The notes under the pieces were generated by a model that was not told where the DNA came from, ran no database searches, and was given only the letters and a program-made list of their open reading frames with translations. Source: Actinomycetes bacterium (GTDB lineage: Bacteria > Actinomycetota > Actinomycetes > Mycobacteriales > Micromonosporaceae). Taken from it: a stretch of DNA of 8,545 nucleotides. The position numbers were made by a program, and so were the translations under genes. The DNA is taken from contig JAJYSW010000139.1 in assembly GCA_021793335.1 (NCBI GenBank), positions 1-8,545 on the forward strand. Reading direction: 5' to 3'. The first letter of the stretch is position 1; each line of letters begins with the position of its first letter. Shown piece after piece: positions 1 through 6,536 of this stretch.

Positions 1-290
1 CGTCGGTGTCCGTCGAGGGGAGGGCCGACGCCGGGCGCGAACGGGTTCGGCGGCGTCGTGGCGGTCCTCCTCGGACGGCACGCATATTTAATAGATGCAT
101 AGAAATGTAACGATGTCTAATCGAAGTGGGGGCCATGGCCCGGATGAACCGGTCTCGGATGGACGGGGGCGCATCGGCCCCGCACATGCCCGCTCGCGAC
201 TTCGGTCGCCGGAACCGTCATGTGAGGCAAGAGGAACTTGCCGTTCAACGGGTCCGTGCGCTCGCGGCGGTCGCCGCCGATGTCAGCGGG
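1..290. other. Left-edge region, no gene supported
   Basis: No convincing gene lies in this 290-base stretch. The first ~80 bases are GC-rich and stay open in several frames: a rightward frame ends at a TAG at 100-102, and a leftward frame could start at an ATG at 85-83 and run off the window edge. Either could be the end of a neighbouring gene, but neither has a recognisable protein sequence or a clear ribosome binding site. Positions 83-121 are distinctly AT-rich compared with everything around them, as expected of a promoter region, possibly for a leftward gene outside the window. A 67-codon rightward frame (126-329) overlaps the end of the leftward membrane gene and looks incidental. Confidence 0.5.
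265..279 (-). terminator. Weak GC hairpin after the membrane gene
   Basis: A perfect 6-bp inverted repeat (CGGCGG, loop TCG, CCGCCG) lies 11 bases beyond the stop codon of the leftward membrane-protein gene. There is no T-tract after it on the transcribed strand, so it is at best a weak or factor-assisted terminator. In DNA this GC-rich such a hairpin can occur by chance. Confidence 0.2.
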
Positions 291-830
291 TCAGGCGGAG
301 CAGGCGGGCGCGGGTGGACCGCGCCGTGAGGCCACAGTGGCCAGCAGCCGCAGCACCGGCGGCGGCATGTGCTCCCGGTGGGCGAGGGCGCGCCTGGTGC
401 GGACGGGCCCGGAGTCGAACAGCCGCAGCACGAGCGCGGCGGCCGACCAGAGGATCAACAGATCGAGGAACACCGCGAGCGCGGCGTCTCCGCGCGCGAG
501 CCAGACCGCGCAGACGGCTGTCGCGAGGGCGTGCACCAGCAGCATCGCCGGGCTCGGCATCACGTGTTCGAGGTGCCCGGCACCGGCGCTGAACCCCACG
601 TGGAGCCCCGCTTGCGCGGTGGCGCATGCGAGCAGGATCGCGGCCGTGCCGCGCTGGGTTCCACTGAGGAGATAGGCGAGCGGGGCGACCGCCGCCACGG
701 CGGCGACACATGCACTCCACGAGACCGGGGCTCCTCCGGCGGCGAAGTGCAGGCCGGCCGAGACCAGGACGCAGACGGCCGCGAACACGAGGGAGCGGAA
801 CCCTCGGATGAACGGTCGGCCGATGTGCAC
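291..830 (-). CDS. Small polytopic membrane protein, unknown function
   Basis: A 179-residue protein with about five predicted membrane segments at roughly residues 11-30, 38-55, 61-80, 94-112 and 116-137, and a basic C-terminal tail. Histidines lie in or next to the segments (H28, H77, H86, H89, H100), which could bind a metal or haem, but no motif proves this. The overall pattern recalls short actinobacterial membrane proteins that I remember beside copper-handling genes (CopC, YcnI, PCu(A)C types). That is recollection, not a match, and no copper gene is visible here. I chose the GTG at 830 because hydrophobic sequence begins soon after it; the frame stays open upstream to an ATG at 1019, but that extension is low-complexity and Arg/Pro/Ala-rich. 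The GTG has no clear Shine-Dalgarno, so the exact start is uncertain. The gene shares its direction with the regulator upstream but is separated by ~240 bases and is probably unrelated to the catabolic cluster. Confidence 0.6.
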   Translation of the reverse strand: MHIGRPFIRGFRSLVFAAVCVLVSAGLHFAAGGAPVSWSACVAAVAAVAPLAYLLSGTQRGTAAILLACATAQAGLHVGFSAGAGHLEHVMPSPAMLLVHALATAVCAVWLARGDAALAVFLDLLILWSAAALVLRLFDSGPVRTRRALAHREHMPPPVLRLLATVASRRGPPAPACSA

Positions 831-930
831 AGAGCGATTTTCGCATAACGGTCTGTGGTCCTGCTCTCGGGCTCCTGATTTGCGGCTGTTCTGGACGTAT
901 CGACACGATTTCCAGTCGGCGGCCGCCCGC

Positions 931-1004
931 GGGGAACCGGTGGCGCGAGCGCCCCCGCGCCGGCCCGGACGGGCGCCCGCGCACGGGCGGGAAATCGGTT
1001 CCCC
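931..1004. repeat. Branched inverted-repeat (three-way junction-like) element
   Basis: A 74-base stretch is bounded by a perfect 9-bp inverted repeat, GGGGAACCG (931-939) and CGGTTCCCC (996-1004). Inside are two further perfect hairpins: GGCGCG/CGCGCC (942-947 and 956-961) and CGCCCG/CGGGCG around a 4-base loop (974-979 and 984-989). Together they could fold as a closed stem with two arms on either strand. It lies between the regulator gene and the membrane-protein gene, both leftward, so it could be a terminator for the regulator, part of the leader of the membrane gene, or the relic of a small repeat. It has no T-tract. The inner arms are pure G/C and could be chance; the outer stem, which includes A/T pairs, is the more notable part. 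Confidence 0.35.
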
Positions 1005-1055
1005 ATGGGCGCCATGCATTCAGGTGAGCGCGGTGTCTCGTTTCAGCCGGGGTCC

Positions 1056-1071
1056 GCCGCGCTTGTGCGGC
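1056..1071 (-). terminator. Possible short hairpin after the regulator gene
   Basis: A 5-bp perfect stem (GCCGC, 6-base loop, GCGGC) begins one base after the regulator's stop codon. It is short and has no following T-tract, so it is a weak candidate for a transcription end. The larger folded element at 931-1004 is an alternative. Confidence 0.15.
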
Positions 1072-1072
1072 C

Positions 1073-1930
1073 TCAGGCGGAGCGGCCCGGGGCGTTCACG
1101 GCGGTCCCCCGGTCGTCCGGGCTCAGCGCGAGCAGCCGCTCCACGGAGTCGCGGGCCTCCAGGAGCAGCGGCAGCAATTCGCCGCGCATCTGCTCGATCG
1201 TCATCCGGGAGACCTGCACGCCGATGTTCAGCGCGGCCACCGCACGCCCGCTCCGGTCGTCGATCGGCACGGCGATGCCGCGCCCGCCCAGTTCCAGCCC
1301 CTGGTCGTCGATGGCGACGCCCTCCTCTTTGATCCGTGACAGCGCCGCGCGGAGCTCGTCCTCGGCCGTCAGCGTCCGCGTGGTCAGCCGTTCGCGCGGG
1401 GCCGTCGCGAGGTAGAGGTCCAGTTCGCTCGGTTCGAGCCGCGCGAGCAGCGCCAGCCCGGGGGCCACGGCGTAGGCCGGGAGCCGGGAGCCGATCCGGA
1501 TGTTGAGCTCGGCGATCCGAGGGCCTTCCGCCCTCCCCACGACCACGGTGTCCGCGCCTTCGAGCACGCAGAGCGAGACCGGTGCGGACACCGTCCTGCT
1601 CAGCGTCGTCATCGTCGAGCGGGCCAGCTCGGGCAGGCCGAGCCCCGAGAAGTACGTGTAGCCGAGCTCCATGATCTTCGGGGAGAGGGAGTACCGCCCC
1701 GCGTCGTAGTCGATGTACCCGAGCGCGTGCAGTGTGTAGAGGAATCGGCGTGCGGTGGCGCGGTTCAGTCCGGTCCTGTCGGCCACCTCGGCCAGGCTCT
1801 GGCTGCCCGGCTCCGCGGCGAAGCTGCGCACGACCGCGAATCCGCGCTCCAGGGCTCGGACGTAGTCCCCGTTGCGGCGCAGTTCCCCTGCGTCGGGGAG
1901 ATCGCCCTCTGCGCCGCCGTTGCCTCTCAT
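1073..1930 (-). CDS. IclR-family regulator, PcaR/PobR-type
   Basis: A 285-residue protein, slightly longer than the usual ~250-280 residues of IclR regulators. After a ~20-residue polar leader comes a winged helix-turn-helix (about residues 22-85). The segment SLAEVADRTGLNRATARRFL (45-64) holds the two helices, and YSLSPKIMELGY follows as the wing and linker helix. This sequence style is typical of the PcaR/PcaU/PobR/CatR subgroup, which controls aromatic-acid degradation. The rest (about 95-270) is the IclR effector-binding domain, with RIGSRLPAYAVAPGLALLA in the first half and GIAVPIDDRSGRAVAALNI in the second. The ATG at 1930 is chosen because a strong AGGAGG-type ribosome binding site lies about 8 bases upstream; the open frame extends far beyond it (to 2245), but that part runs through the promoter region into the next gene. 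It is divergent from the catabolic operon and probably controls both promoters through the operator at 2068-2096, responding to the pathway substrate or an intermediate. Confidence 0.92.
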   Translation of the reverse strand: MRGNGGAEGDLPDAGELRRNGDYVRALERGFAVVRSFAAEPGSQSLAEVADRTGLNRATARRFLYTLHALGYIDYDAGRYSLSPKIMELGYTYFSGLGLPELARSTMTTLSRTVSAPVSLCVLEGADTVVVGRAEGPRIAELNIRIGSRLPAYAVAPGLALLARLEPSELDLYLATAPRERLTTRTLTAEDELRAALSRIKEEGVAIDDQGLELGGRGIAVPIDDRSGRAVAALNIGVQVSRMTIEQMRGELLPLLLEARDSVERLLALSPDDRGTAVNAPGRSA

Positions 1931-2023
1931 CGCGATGATCCTCCTCCTACATCCGGCGCTCTTCGCCGTCTTCTGGTGGTGCGAGGGCCCCGCGCCTTCG
2001 ATTCCATGGCTCCGGCGGGGAGC

Positions 2024-2052
2024 TTGACAAACCTTCTCGCACCATCCAGAAT
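2024..2052 (+). promoter_or_regulatory. Predicted promoter of the catabolic operon
   Basis: A perfect TTGACA (2024-2029) is followed, after 17 bases, by CAGAAT (2047-2052), a 4-of-6 match to the -10 consensus. Transcription would start near 2059, about 57 bases before the GTG of the reductase gene. The operator-like repeats then lie just downstream of the start point, where a bound regulator would block transcription. The AT content here is much higher than in the flanking genes. Confidence 0.55.
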
Positions 2053-2076
2053 AAAGCAATTCCATAAACCGAACAA
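2048..2076 (-). promoter_or_regulatory. Possible divergent promoter for the IclR gene
   Basis: On the minus strand, TTGTTC (complement of 2071-2076) is followed after 17 bases by TATTCT (complement of 2048-2053), a partial match to -35 and -10 hexamers. The -35 element lies inside one arm of the operator palindrome, so the regulator would repress its own gene if it binds there. It also overlaps the -10 of the rightward promoter, so the two transcripts would compete. The -35 match is poor, and the promoter remains tentative. Confidence 0.3.
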
Positions 2077-2096
2077 GTTGTTCGGTAGCCGAACAA
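2068..2096. promoter_or_regulatory. Operator: 19-bp palindrome plus third half-site
   Basis: A perfect 19-bp palindrome, ACCGAACAAGTTGTTCGGT, occupies 2068-2086 (9-base arms around a central G). A third, direct copy of the half-site CCGAACAA follows at 2089-2096, exactly 20 bp (two helical turns) from the first copy. Three half-sites, two inverted and one direct, is the arrangement I recall for PcaU and PobR, IclR-family regulators of aromatic degradation in Acinetobacter. The protein encoded next door belongs to that subgroup, so this is its most likely binding site. It sits between the predicted start of transcription and the first gene of the operon. Confidence 0.75.
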
Positions 2097-2115
2097 TGAT
2101 GTTGGGGGATGGGCC

Positions 2116-2649
2116 GTGACGCTTTCGCTACAGGAATTCCGGTCGGCGTTCCGCCGTCACGCCTCCACGGTGGCCGTCGTGAGCTACTTCGACGAGGAGG
2201 AGCGGCCCTGCGGCATGACCGTCTCCTCCGCCGTCTCGCTCTCATCGGAACCCCCCTCCCTCCTGGTCTCGCTGCACCGCCGGGCCCGCACCTTCGAGCT
2301 CGTGGAGAAGCAGGGCGCCTTCGGCGTGAACCTGCTGCACCTGGACCAGCGCGCCATCGCGCAGCATTGCAGCCGCCCGGGAGCCGACAAGCTCCTGCGG
2401 CCCGAGTGGATCGCGGACGAGGCAGGCTCGCGCACCCCGGTCGTCTCCGGGGCGATGGCCCACCTCGACTGCACGCTCGAACGCTGGCACCCCGAGTTCA
2501 CGCACGCCCTGCTCATCGGGGTGATCGAGAAGGCGATTCTCGGCGATCCCGAGGCCAGCCCACTGATGTACTTCGGCGGCGGGTACAACCGCGTCGCCTC
2601 CGAGGTCGACGAAGTCGACCGGCAACACTGGCAACTACAGATTGGGTAA
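2116..2649 (+). CDS. Flavin reductase, HpaC-like
   Basis: A 177-residue protein of the flavin reductase-like, FMN-binding split-barrel family, close to the usual 160-190 residues. Such enzymes use NAD(P)H to reduce free FMN or FAD, which diffuses to a partner monooxygenase. Supporting stretches are GMTVSSAVSLSSEPPSLLVSL (33-53; flavin-contacting T/S residues and a Pro-Pro turn), GAFGVNLL (about 71-78) and a C-terminal LMYFGGGYNR that matches the family's usual YF-G-Y ending. The start is the GTG at 2116, with GGGGGA six bases upstream; no in-frame ATG lies nearby. It is the first gene of the operon. The next gene begins seven bases after its stop and encodes an HpaB-like oxygenase, so the two very probably form a two-component monooxygenase in the cytoplasm. 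Whether it prefers NADH or NADPH, FMN or FAD, cannot be read from the sequence. Confidence 0.88.
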   Translation: MTLSLQEFRSAFRRHASTVAVVSYFDEEERPCGMTVSSAVSLSSEPPSLLVSLHRRARTFELVEKQGAFGVNLLHLDQRAIAQHCSRPGADKLLRPEWIADEAGSRTPVVSGAMAHLDCTLERWHPEFTHALLIGVIEKAILGDPEASPLMYFGGGYNRVASEVDEVDRQHWQLQIG

Positions 2650-2656
2650 CCGGATC

Positions 2657-4114
2657 ATGCGCACTGGCGAGTCGTACCTGGAAAGCCTGCGAGACGGTCG
2701 GACGGTCCTACTGGACGGCGAAGCGGTCGAGGACGTCACCGAACACTGGGCCTTCGCCGAGCAGGCCCGCCGCATCGCGACGATGATGGACCGCACCGCT
2801 CAAGACACCACCGGCGAGCTCACCGCCCTCGATGAGGAGACCGGCGAACGCTTCGCCAACATGTGGCTCATCCCCAGAACCGGCGAGGACCTCGCCCGCC
2901 GCCGCAGCGGCCACCTCGCGTGGGCCGAGTCCAGCTTCGGCCTGATGGGACGGTCCCCCGACCACGTCGCCTCGGCCCTGACCGCGATGGCGGGAGCCGC
3001 CGACCTGTTCGACCAGGCCCACGAGGGCTTCGGGGCGAACGTCCGCGCCTTCCACGAGAAGGCCAAGCGCGAGAGCCTGTACTGCTCGTACGTGATCGTG
3101 CCGCCGCAGATCGACCGCTCGCAGCCGGCCCACCGCCAGCCCGAGCCGTTCCTCTACGCGGGCGTCTCGGCGGAGCGGGACGACGGCATCGTGCTCACCG
3201 GCGCGCAGATGGTGGGCACCGCCGCGGTCTTCTCCGACTACGTCCTGGTCACCCAGATCCGCCCCCTGGAACCGGGGGACGAGGACTACGCCTTCAGCGC
3301 CGTCGTCCCGATCTCGGCCCCCGGCCTGACGCTGCACCCGCGCGTGCCCTACGGCAGCACCGAGGACAAGAGCTTCGACTACCCGCTCTCCTCGAAACTG
3401 GACGAGACCGACTCGGTCGTCATCTTCAAAGACGTCTTCGTGCCCTGGGAGCAGGTCTTCGTCATCCGGGACCGCGAGATGGTGATGCGCCAGTGGTCGG
3501 CGACCGGCGCGAACGTGCTGAGCAACTGGCAGGCGCTGAACCGCTTCACGGTGAAGATGTCCTTCGCCAGCGGCCTGGCCCGCAAACTCGCCGAACTGCA
3601 CCGCATCGACCAGGTGCGGCCGGTCCGGGCGCAGCTCGGCGGCAGCATCGCGGTGGACACGGTATCGATGCAGGCCGTCGTGGAAGCGGCGATGCGGCAC
3701 TCGGAGCCGATCGCGGGCATGGCCATACCCGGCCCGCAGTACGTCAACGGCGGCTTGAACATGCAGCGCCGCATCGCCTACGACGCGGTGCGCACGCTCA
3801 GGGAACTCGCCGGCGGCGCCTTCATGGCGCTGCCCTCCTCCTACCAGAGCATGGTGCACCCGGACACGGCCGCCGACGTCGAGAAGTACTACCAGTCGAC
3901 CGGCATCGACACGATCGGGCGCGTCGGGTTCCTGAAACTGATGTGGGACTTCGTCGGCACCGAGTTCGCGGGCCGCCAGCAGCAGTACGAACTGTTCTAC
4001 GCCGGGCAGCCGCACATCAACGACGTGCGCGTCTTCGACACCTTCGACTGGCAGCAGGGCGTCGACCTGGTCGACCGCGCGCTGGTCGAACTACGAGCGG
4101 GGGCGGACGGATGA
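2657..4114 (+). CDS. HpaB-family flavin-dependent monooxygenase, large subunit
   Basis: A 485-residue protein of the 4-hydroxyphenylacetate 3-monooxygenase (HpaB) family, within its usual ~480-520 residues. The family uses reduced flavin supplied by a partner reductase, plus oxygen, to hydroxylate phenols and related rings. Landmarks are the N-terminal TGESYLESLRDGR (3-15), FGLMGRSPD (94-102), VPPQIDRSQP (148-157), DYPLSSKLDE (241-250), VPWEQVFV (262-269) and the C-terminal helical segment LKLMWDFVGTEFAGR (426-440). Against E. coli HpaB, recalled from memory, the residues said to contact the substrate hydroxyl appear changed: Arg to E91, Tyr to F94 and His to Y145. The substrate is therefore probably not 4-hydroxyphenylacetate. 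I chose the ATG at 2657; an in-frame TTG at 2642 would lie inside the end of the reductase gene and has no ribosome binding site. The stop overlaps the permease start by four bases (ATGA). Confidence 0.9.
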   Translation: MRTGESYLESLRDGRTVLLDGEAVEDVTEHWAFAEQARRIATMMDRTAQDTTGELTALDEETGERFANMWLIPRTGEDLARRRSGHLAWAESSFGLMGRSPDHVASALTAMAGAADLFDQAHEGFGANVRAFHEKAKRESLYCSYVIVPPQIDRSQPAHRQPEPFLYAGVSAERDDGIVLTGAQMVGTAAVFSDYVLVTQIRPLEPGDEDYAFSAVVPISAPGLTLHPRVPYGSTEDKSFDYPLSSKLDETDSVVIFKDVFVPWEQVFVIRDREMVMRQWSATGANVLSNWQALNRFTVKMSFASGLARKLAELHRIDQVRPVRAQLGGSIAVDTVSMQAVVEAAMRHSEPIAGMAIPGPQYVNGGLNMQRRIAYDAVRTLRELAGGAFMALPSSYQSMVHPDTAADVEKYYQSTGIDTIGRVGFLKLMWDFVGTEFAGRQQQYELFYAGQPHINDVRVFDTFDWQQGVDLVDRALVELRAGADG

Positions 4115-4889
4115 GCGCCGCGAACCGCGGGCCGCGACGCCTCGCCGCGACCGTGCTGCCTCCGACGCTGACGTTCCTCGGCATCTGCCTGGTGCTGGAG
4201 GCGCTGGCGCGGTTCGGCGGCCTGCCCGCCTATATCGTCCCCGCGCCCTCCGCGGTGATCGAGACGCTGATCGACCGTCTGCCGAGAATCCTGGTCAACT
4301 CCTGGTACACCACCTACGTCACCGTCGTCGGCTTCGCGATCGCGGTGGTGGTCGGGGTACTGCTGGCGGTGGGCATCGTCTCCTGGCGTCCCTTCGACCG
4401 CGCGGTCTCGCCGCTGCTGGTGGTCGCCCAAGTGATCCCCAAGGTCGCCATCGCACCGATTCTGATTGTGTACCTCGGCTACGGCCTGGAGCCCAGGATC
4501 GTCCTGGCGTTCCTGATCGCGTTCTTCCCCGTGGTCGTCAACACGGTGCTCGGGCTGCGGTCCGTGGACCCCAAACTGCTCGACCTGCTCCAGTCGCTTC
4601 GGGCCACGCGGAGCCAGGTCCTGTTCAAGGTGCGGCTGCCGAACTCGCTTCCCTACGCGGTCAGCGGCGCCAAGATCGCGATCACGCTGGCGTTGATCGG
4701 CACCGTGGTGGGCGAATTCACCGCGGGCGACTTCGGCCTGGGCGTGCTGATCCAGGTCACCTCGGCGCAATTGGACACCGCGACGACGTTCGCCGCCTTG
4801 ATCGCCCTGAGCCTCATCGGGCTGATCACCTATTGGGGCGTCGGAGCGTTGGGCGGACTCATCGCTCGAATGCAAGGAGGACGAGTGCT

Positions 4890-4893
<4 letters not shown>
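4111..4893 (+). CDS. ABC importer permease, SsuC/TauC-like
   Basis: A 260-residue inner-membrane permease of the binding-protein-dependent transport family (SsuC/TauC/ThiX type, usually 250-280 residues). It has about six membrane segments, starting near residues 12-32 and then from about 65 to the C-terminus. The family hallmark LPAYIVPAPSAVIETL (38-53) follows the first segment. The cytoplasmic EAA loop, which docks on the ATPase, is seen near residues 155-190 as LLQSLRATRSQVLFKVRLP followed by NSLPYAVSGAKIAI. It would work as a dimer with the ATPase encoded next and the lipoprotein encoded at 7483-8538. Its ATG overlaps the monooxygenase stop by four bases, so translation is probably coupled. 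Relatives carry taurine, alkanesulfonates, nitrate, pyrimidine precursors, phthalate-type aromatics and others, so the family does not fix the substrate. Confidence 0.9.
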
Positions 4894-5697
<804 letters not shown>

Positions 5698-5711
<14 letters not shown>

Positions 5712-6102
5712 TTACGACGACGGCGGCGCGGCCGAGATCCACATCCCCGCGGCCGGCGGCGAATGGCAGGAATCCGGCGTCGAAGGGCTGCGGATCAAGA
5801 CGCTCTGGGTGGACCGGAGCAACGGAGCCTCGGTCTGCCTGCTCGAGTACAAGGCCGGCACCCGGATGCCTCGACGGCACGTCCACGCATCGAACCAGAT
5901 GATGTTCTGCCTCGAAGGCCGCTACTCCTACGACGGAGGACCGAAGCTGCAACCGGGCGACTTCTACCTGAACAAAAAAGACAACCCCCATGGGCCTGCG
6001 GTGGCCGAACAGGACACCGTGCTGCTCGAAATCTACGACGGTCCGCACTACTACGAGGAACCCGAGTTCCTCACCCCTGAGATGGGAGGCACGAAGCGAT
6101 GA
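5698..6102 (+). CDS. Small single-domain cupin protein
   Basis: A 134-residue cupin, about the minimum size for one beta-barrel domain. The first metal motif is seen as H61-V-H63 followed by Q67 and FCLEGR (70-75), and the second as PGDFYLNKKDNPHG (86-99) with H98. The usual glutamate of motif 1 is glutamine here, so the metal site would be H61, H63, Q67 and H98; such variants exist among active cupins. Roles in the family range from ring-cleaving or C-C-cleaving dioxygenases to isomerases and sensors. In this operon, directly after an aromatic hydroxylase and importer, a dioxygenase or isomerase acting on the hydroxylated product is the best guess, not a demonstrated function. The ATG at 5698 has AAGGAAGG seven bases upstream and overlaps the ATPase gene by 14 bases. 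The four-base overlap at its end couples it to the Rid gene. Confidence 0.85.
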
Positions 6103-6536
6103 GCGAACGTGAAGGTATCCAGGTGTTCAGCCCCGATCGGGGATGCAGGCCCGGGACGCTCGGCGGCGTCTGGAGCCCGGTGATCACAGTGCCCGCCTCG
6201 GGGCGCTTCGTGTTCGTCTCCGGGCTGACCTCACGAGCCGAAGACTGCTCGGTCGCGCACGTCGGCGACATCGAGGCGCAGACCCGCCAGGTCTGCGAGA
6301 ACCTCGTGGACCACCTGGACGCCGTGGGCGCCACCTTGGACGACGTCGTCAAACTGGTGGTCTACATCAGAGACGTGGCGGACTTCGCGACCATCCACGC
6401 GGTCCGACGCGAGTTCTGGCCGGAACGGTCCCCGGTCTCCACCATGGTGCAGGTCGAGAGCCTGGTCGACTCGCGCAGCCTGATCGAGATCGACGCGACC
6501 GCGTGGCTCGCCGAACCCGCCGCGGAGCCGAGCTGA
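6099..6536 (+). CDS. Rid family protein (YjgF/YER057c/UK114)
   Basis: A 145-residue Rid-family protein. Members are trimers with active sites between subunits; the best known, RidA, hydrolyses reactive enamine/imine intermediates. Others act in catabolism, such as RutC in pyrimidine breakdown and 2-aminomuconate deaminases in aminoaromatic degradation. Family landmarks are FVFVSGLTS (37-45), the helix IEAQTRQVCENLVDHLDAVG (58-77), VVKLVVYIRDVADFATIHAV (83-102) and LIEIDATAWL near the C-terminus. The arginine that holds the substrate carboxylate in RidA (in 'PARS') is replaced: the sequence reads SPVSTMVQV, with S114 at that position. It is therefore probably not a housekeeping RidA and may use a substrate without that carboxylate. 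GGGAGG lies nine bases before the ATG, which overlaps the cupin stop (ATGA). The stop overlaps the next start by one base. Confidence 0.88.
   Translation: MSEREGIQVFSPDRGCRPGTLGGVWSPVITVPASGRFVFVSGLTSRAEDCSVAHVGDIEAQTRQVCENLVDHLDAVGATLDDVVKLVVYIRDVADFATIHAVRREFWPERSPVSTMVQVESLVDSRSLIEIDATAWLAEPAAEPS

Noticed and set aside
126..329. 67-codon rightward open frame
   Set aside because: It has no recognisable protein features and overlaps the end of the better-supported membrane-protein gene.
931..1004. tRNA-like length and closing stem
   Set aside because: The 74-base length is suggestive, but there is no T-loop consensus, no D-loop pattern and no plausible anticodon arm.
1931..2245. N-terminal extension of the IclR gene to a start at 2245
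   Set aside because: It would run through the operator, the promoters and the start of the reductase gene, and the added sequence is Arg-rich. The ATG at 1930 has an excellent ribosome binding site.
2642..2656. TTG start five codons upstream for the monooxygenase
   Set aside because: It lies within the reductase gene, has no ribosome binding site, and the conserved HpaB N-terminus begins right after the ATG at 2657.
2708..4015. 435-codon leftward open frame opposite the monooxygenase
   Set aside because: It mirrors the codon bias of the real gene; the translation has no recognisable domain and no ribosome binding site.
2863..4110. Long open rightward frame through the monooxygenase gene, continuous with the permease frame
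   Set aside because: Its translation is Arg/Pro/Gly-rich low-complexity sequence typical of an off-frame reading in GC-rich DNA, while the HpaB frame carries clear family motifs. The permease starts properly at 4111.
6003..6012. Operator-like CCGAACAG within the cupin gene
   Set aside because: It is a single imperfect half-site in coding sequence with no partner, best explained by Glu codons following a GC-rich codon.
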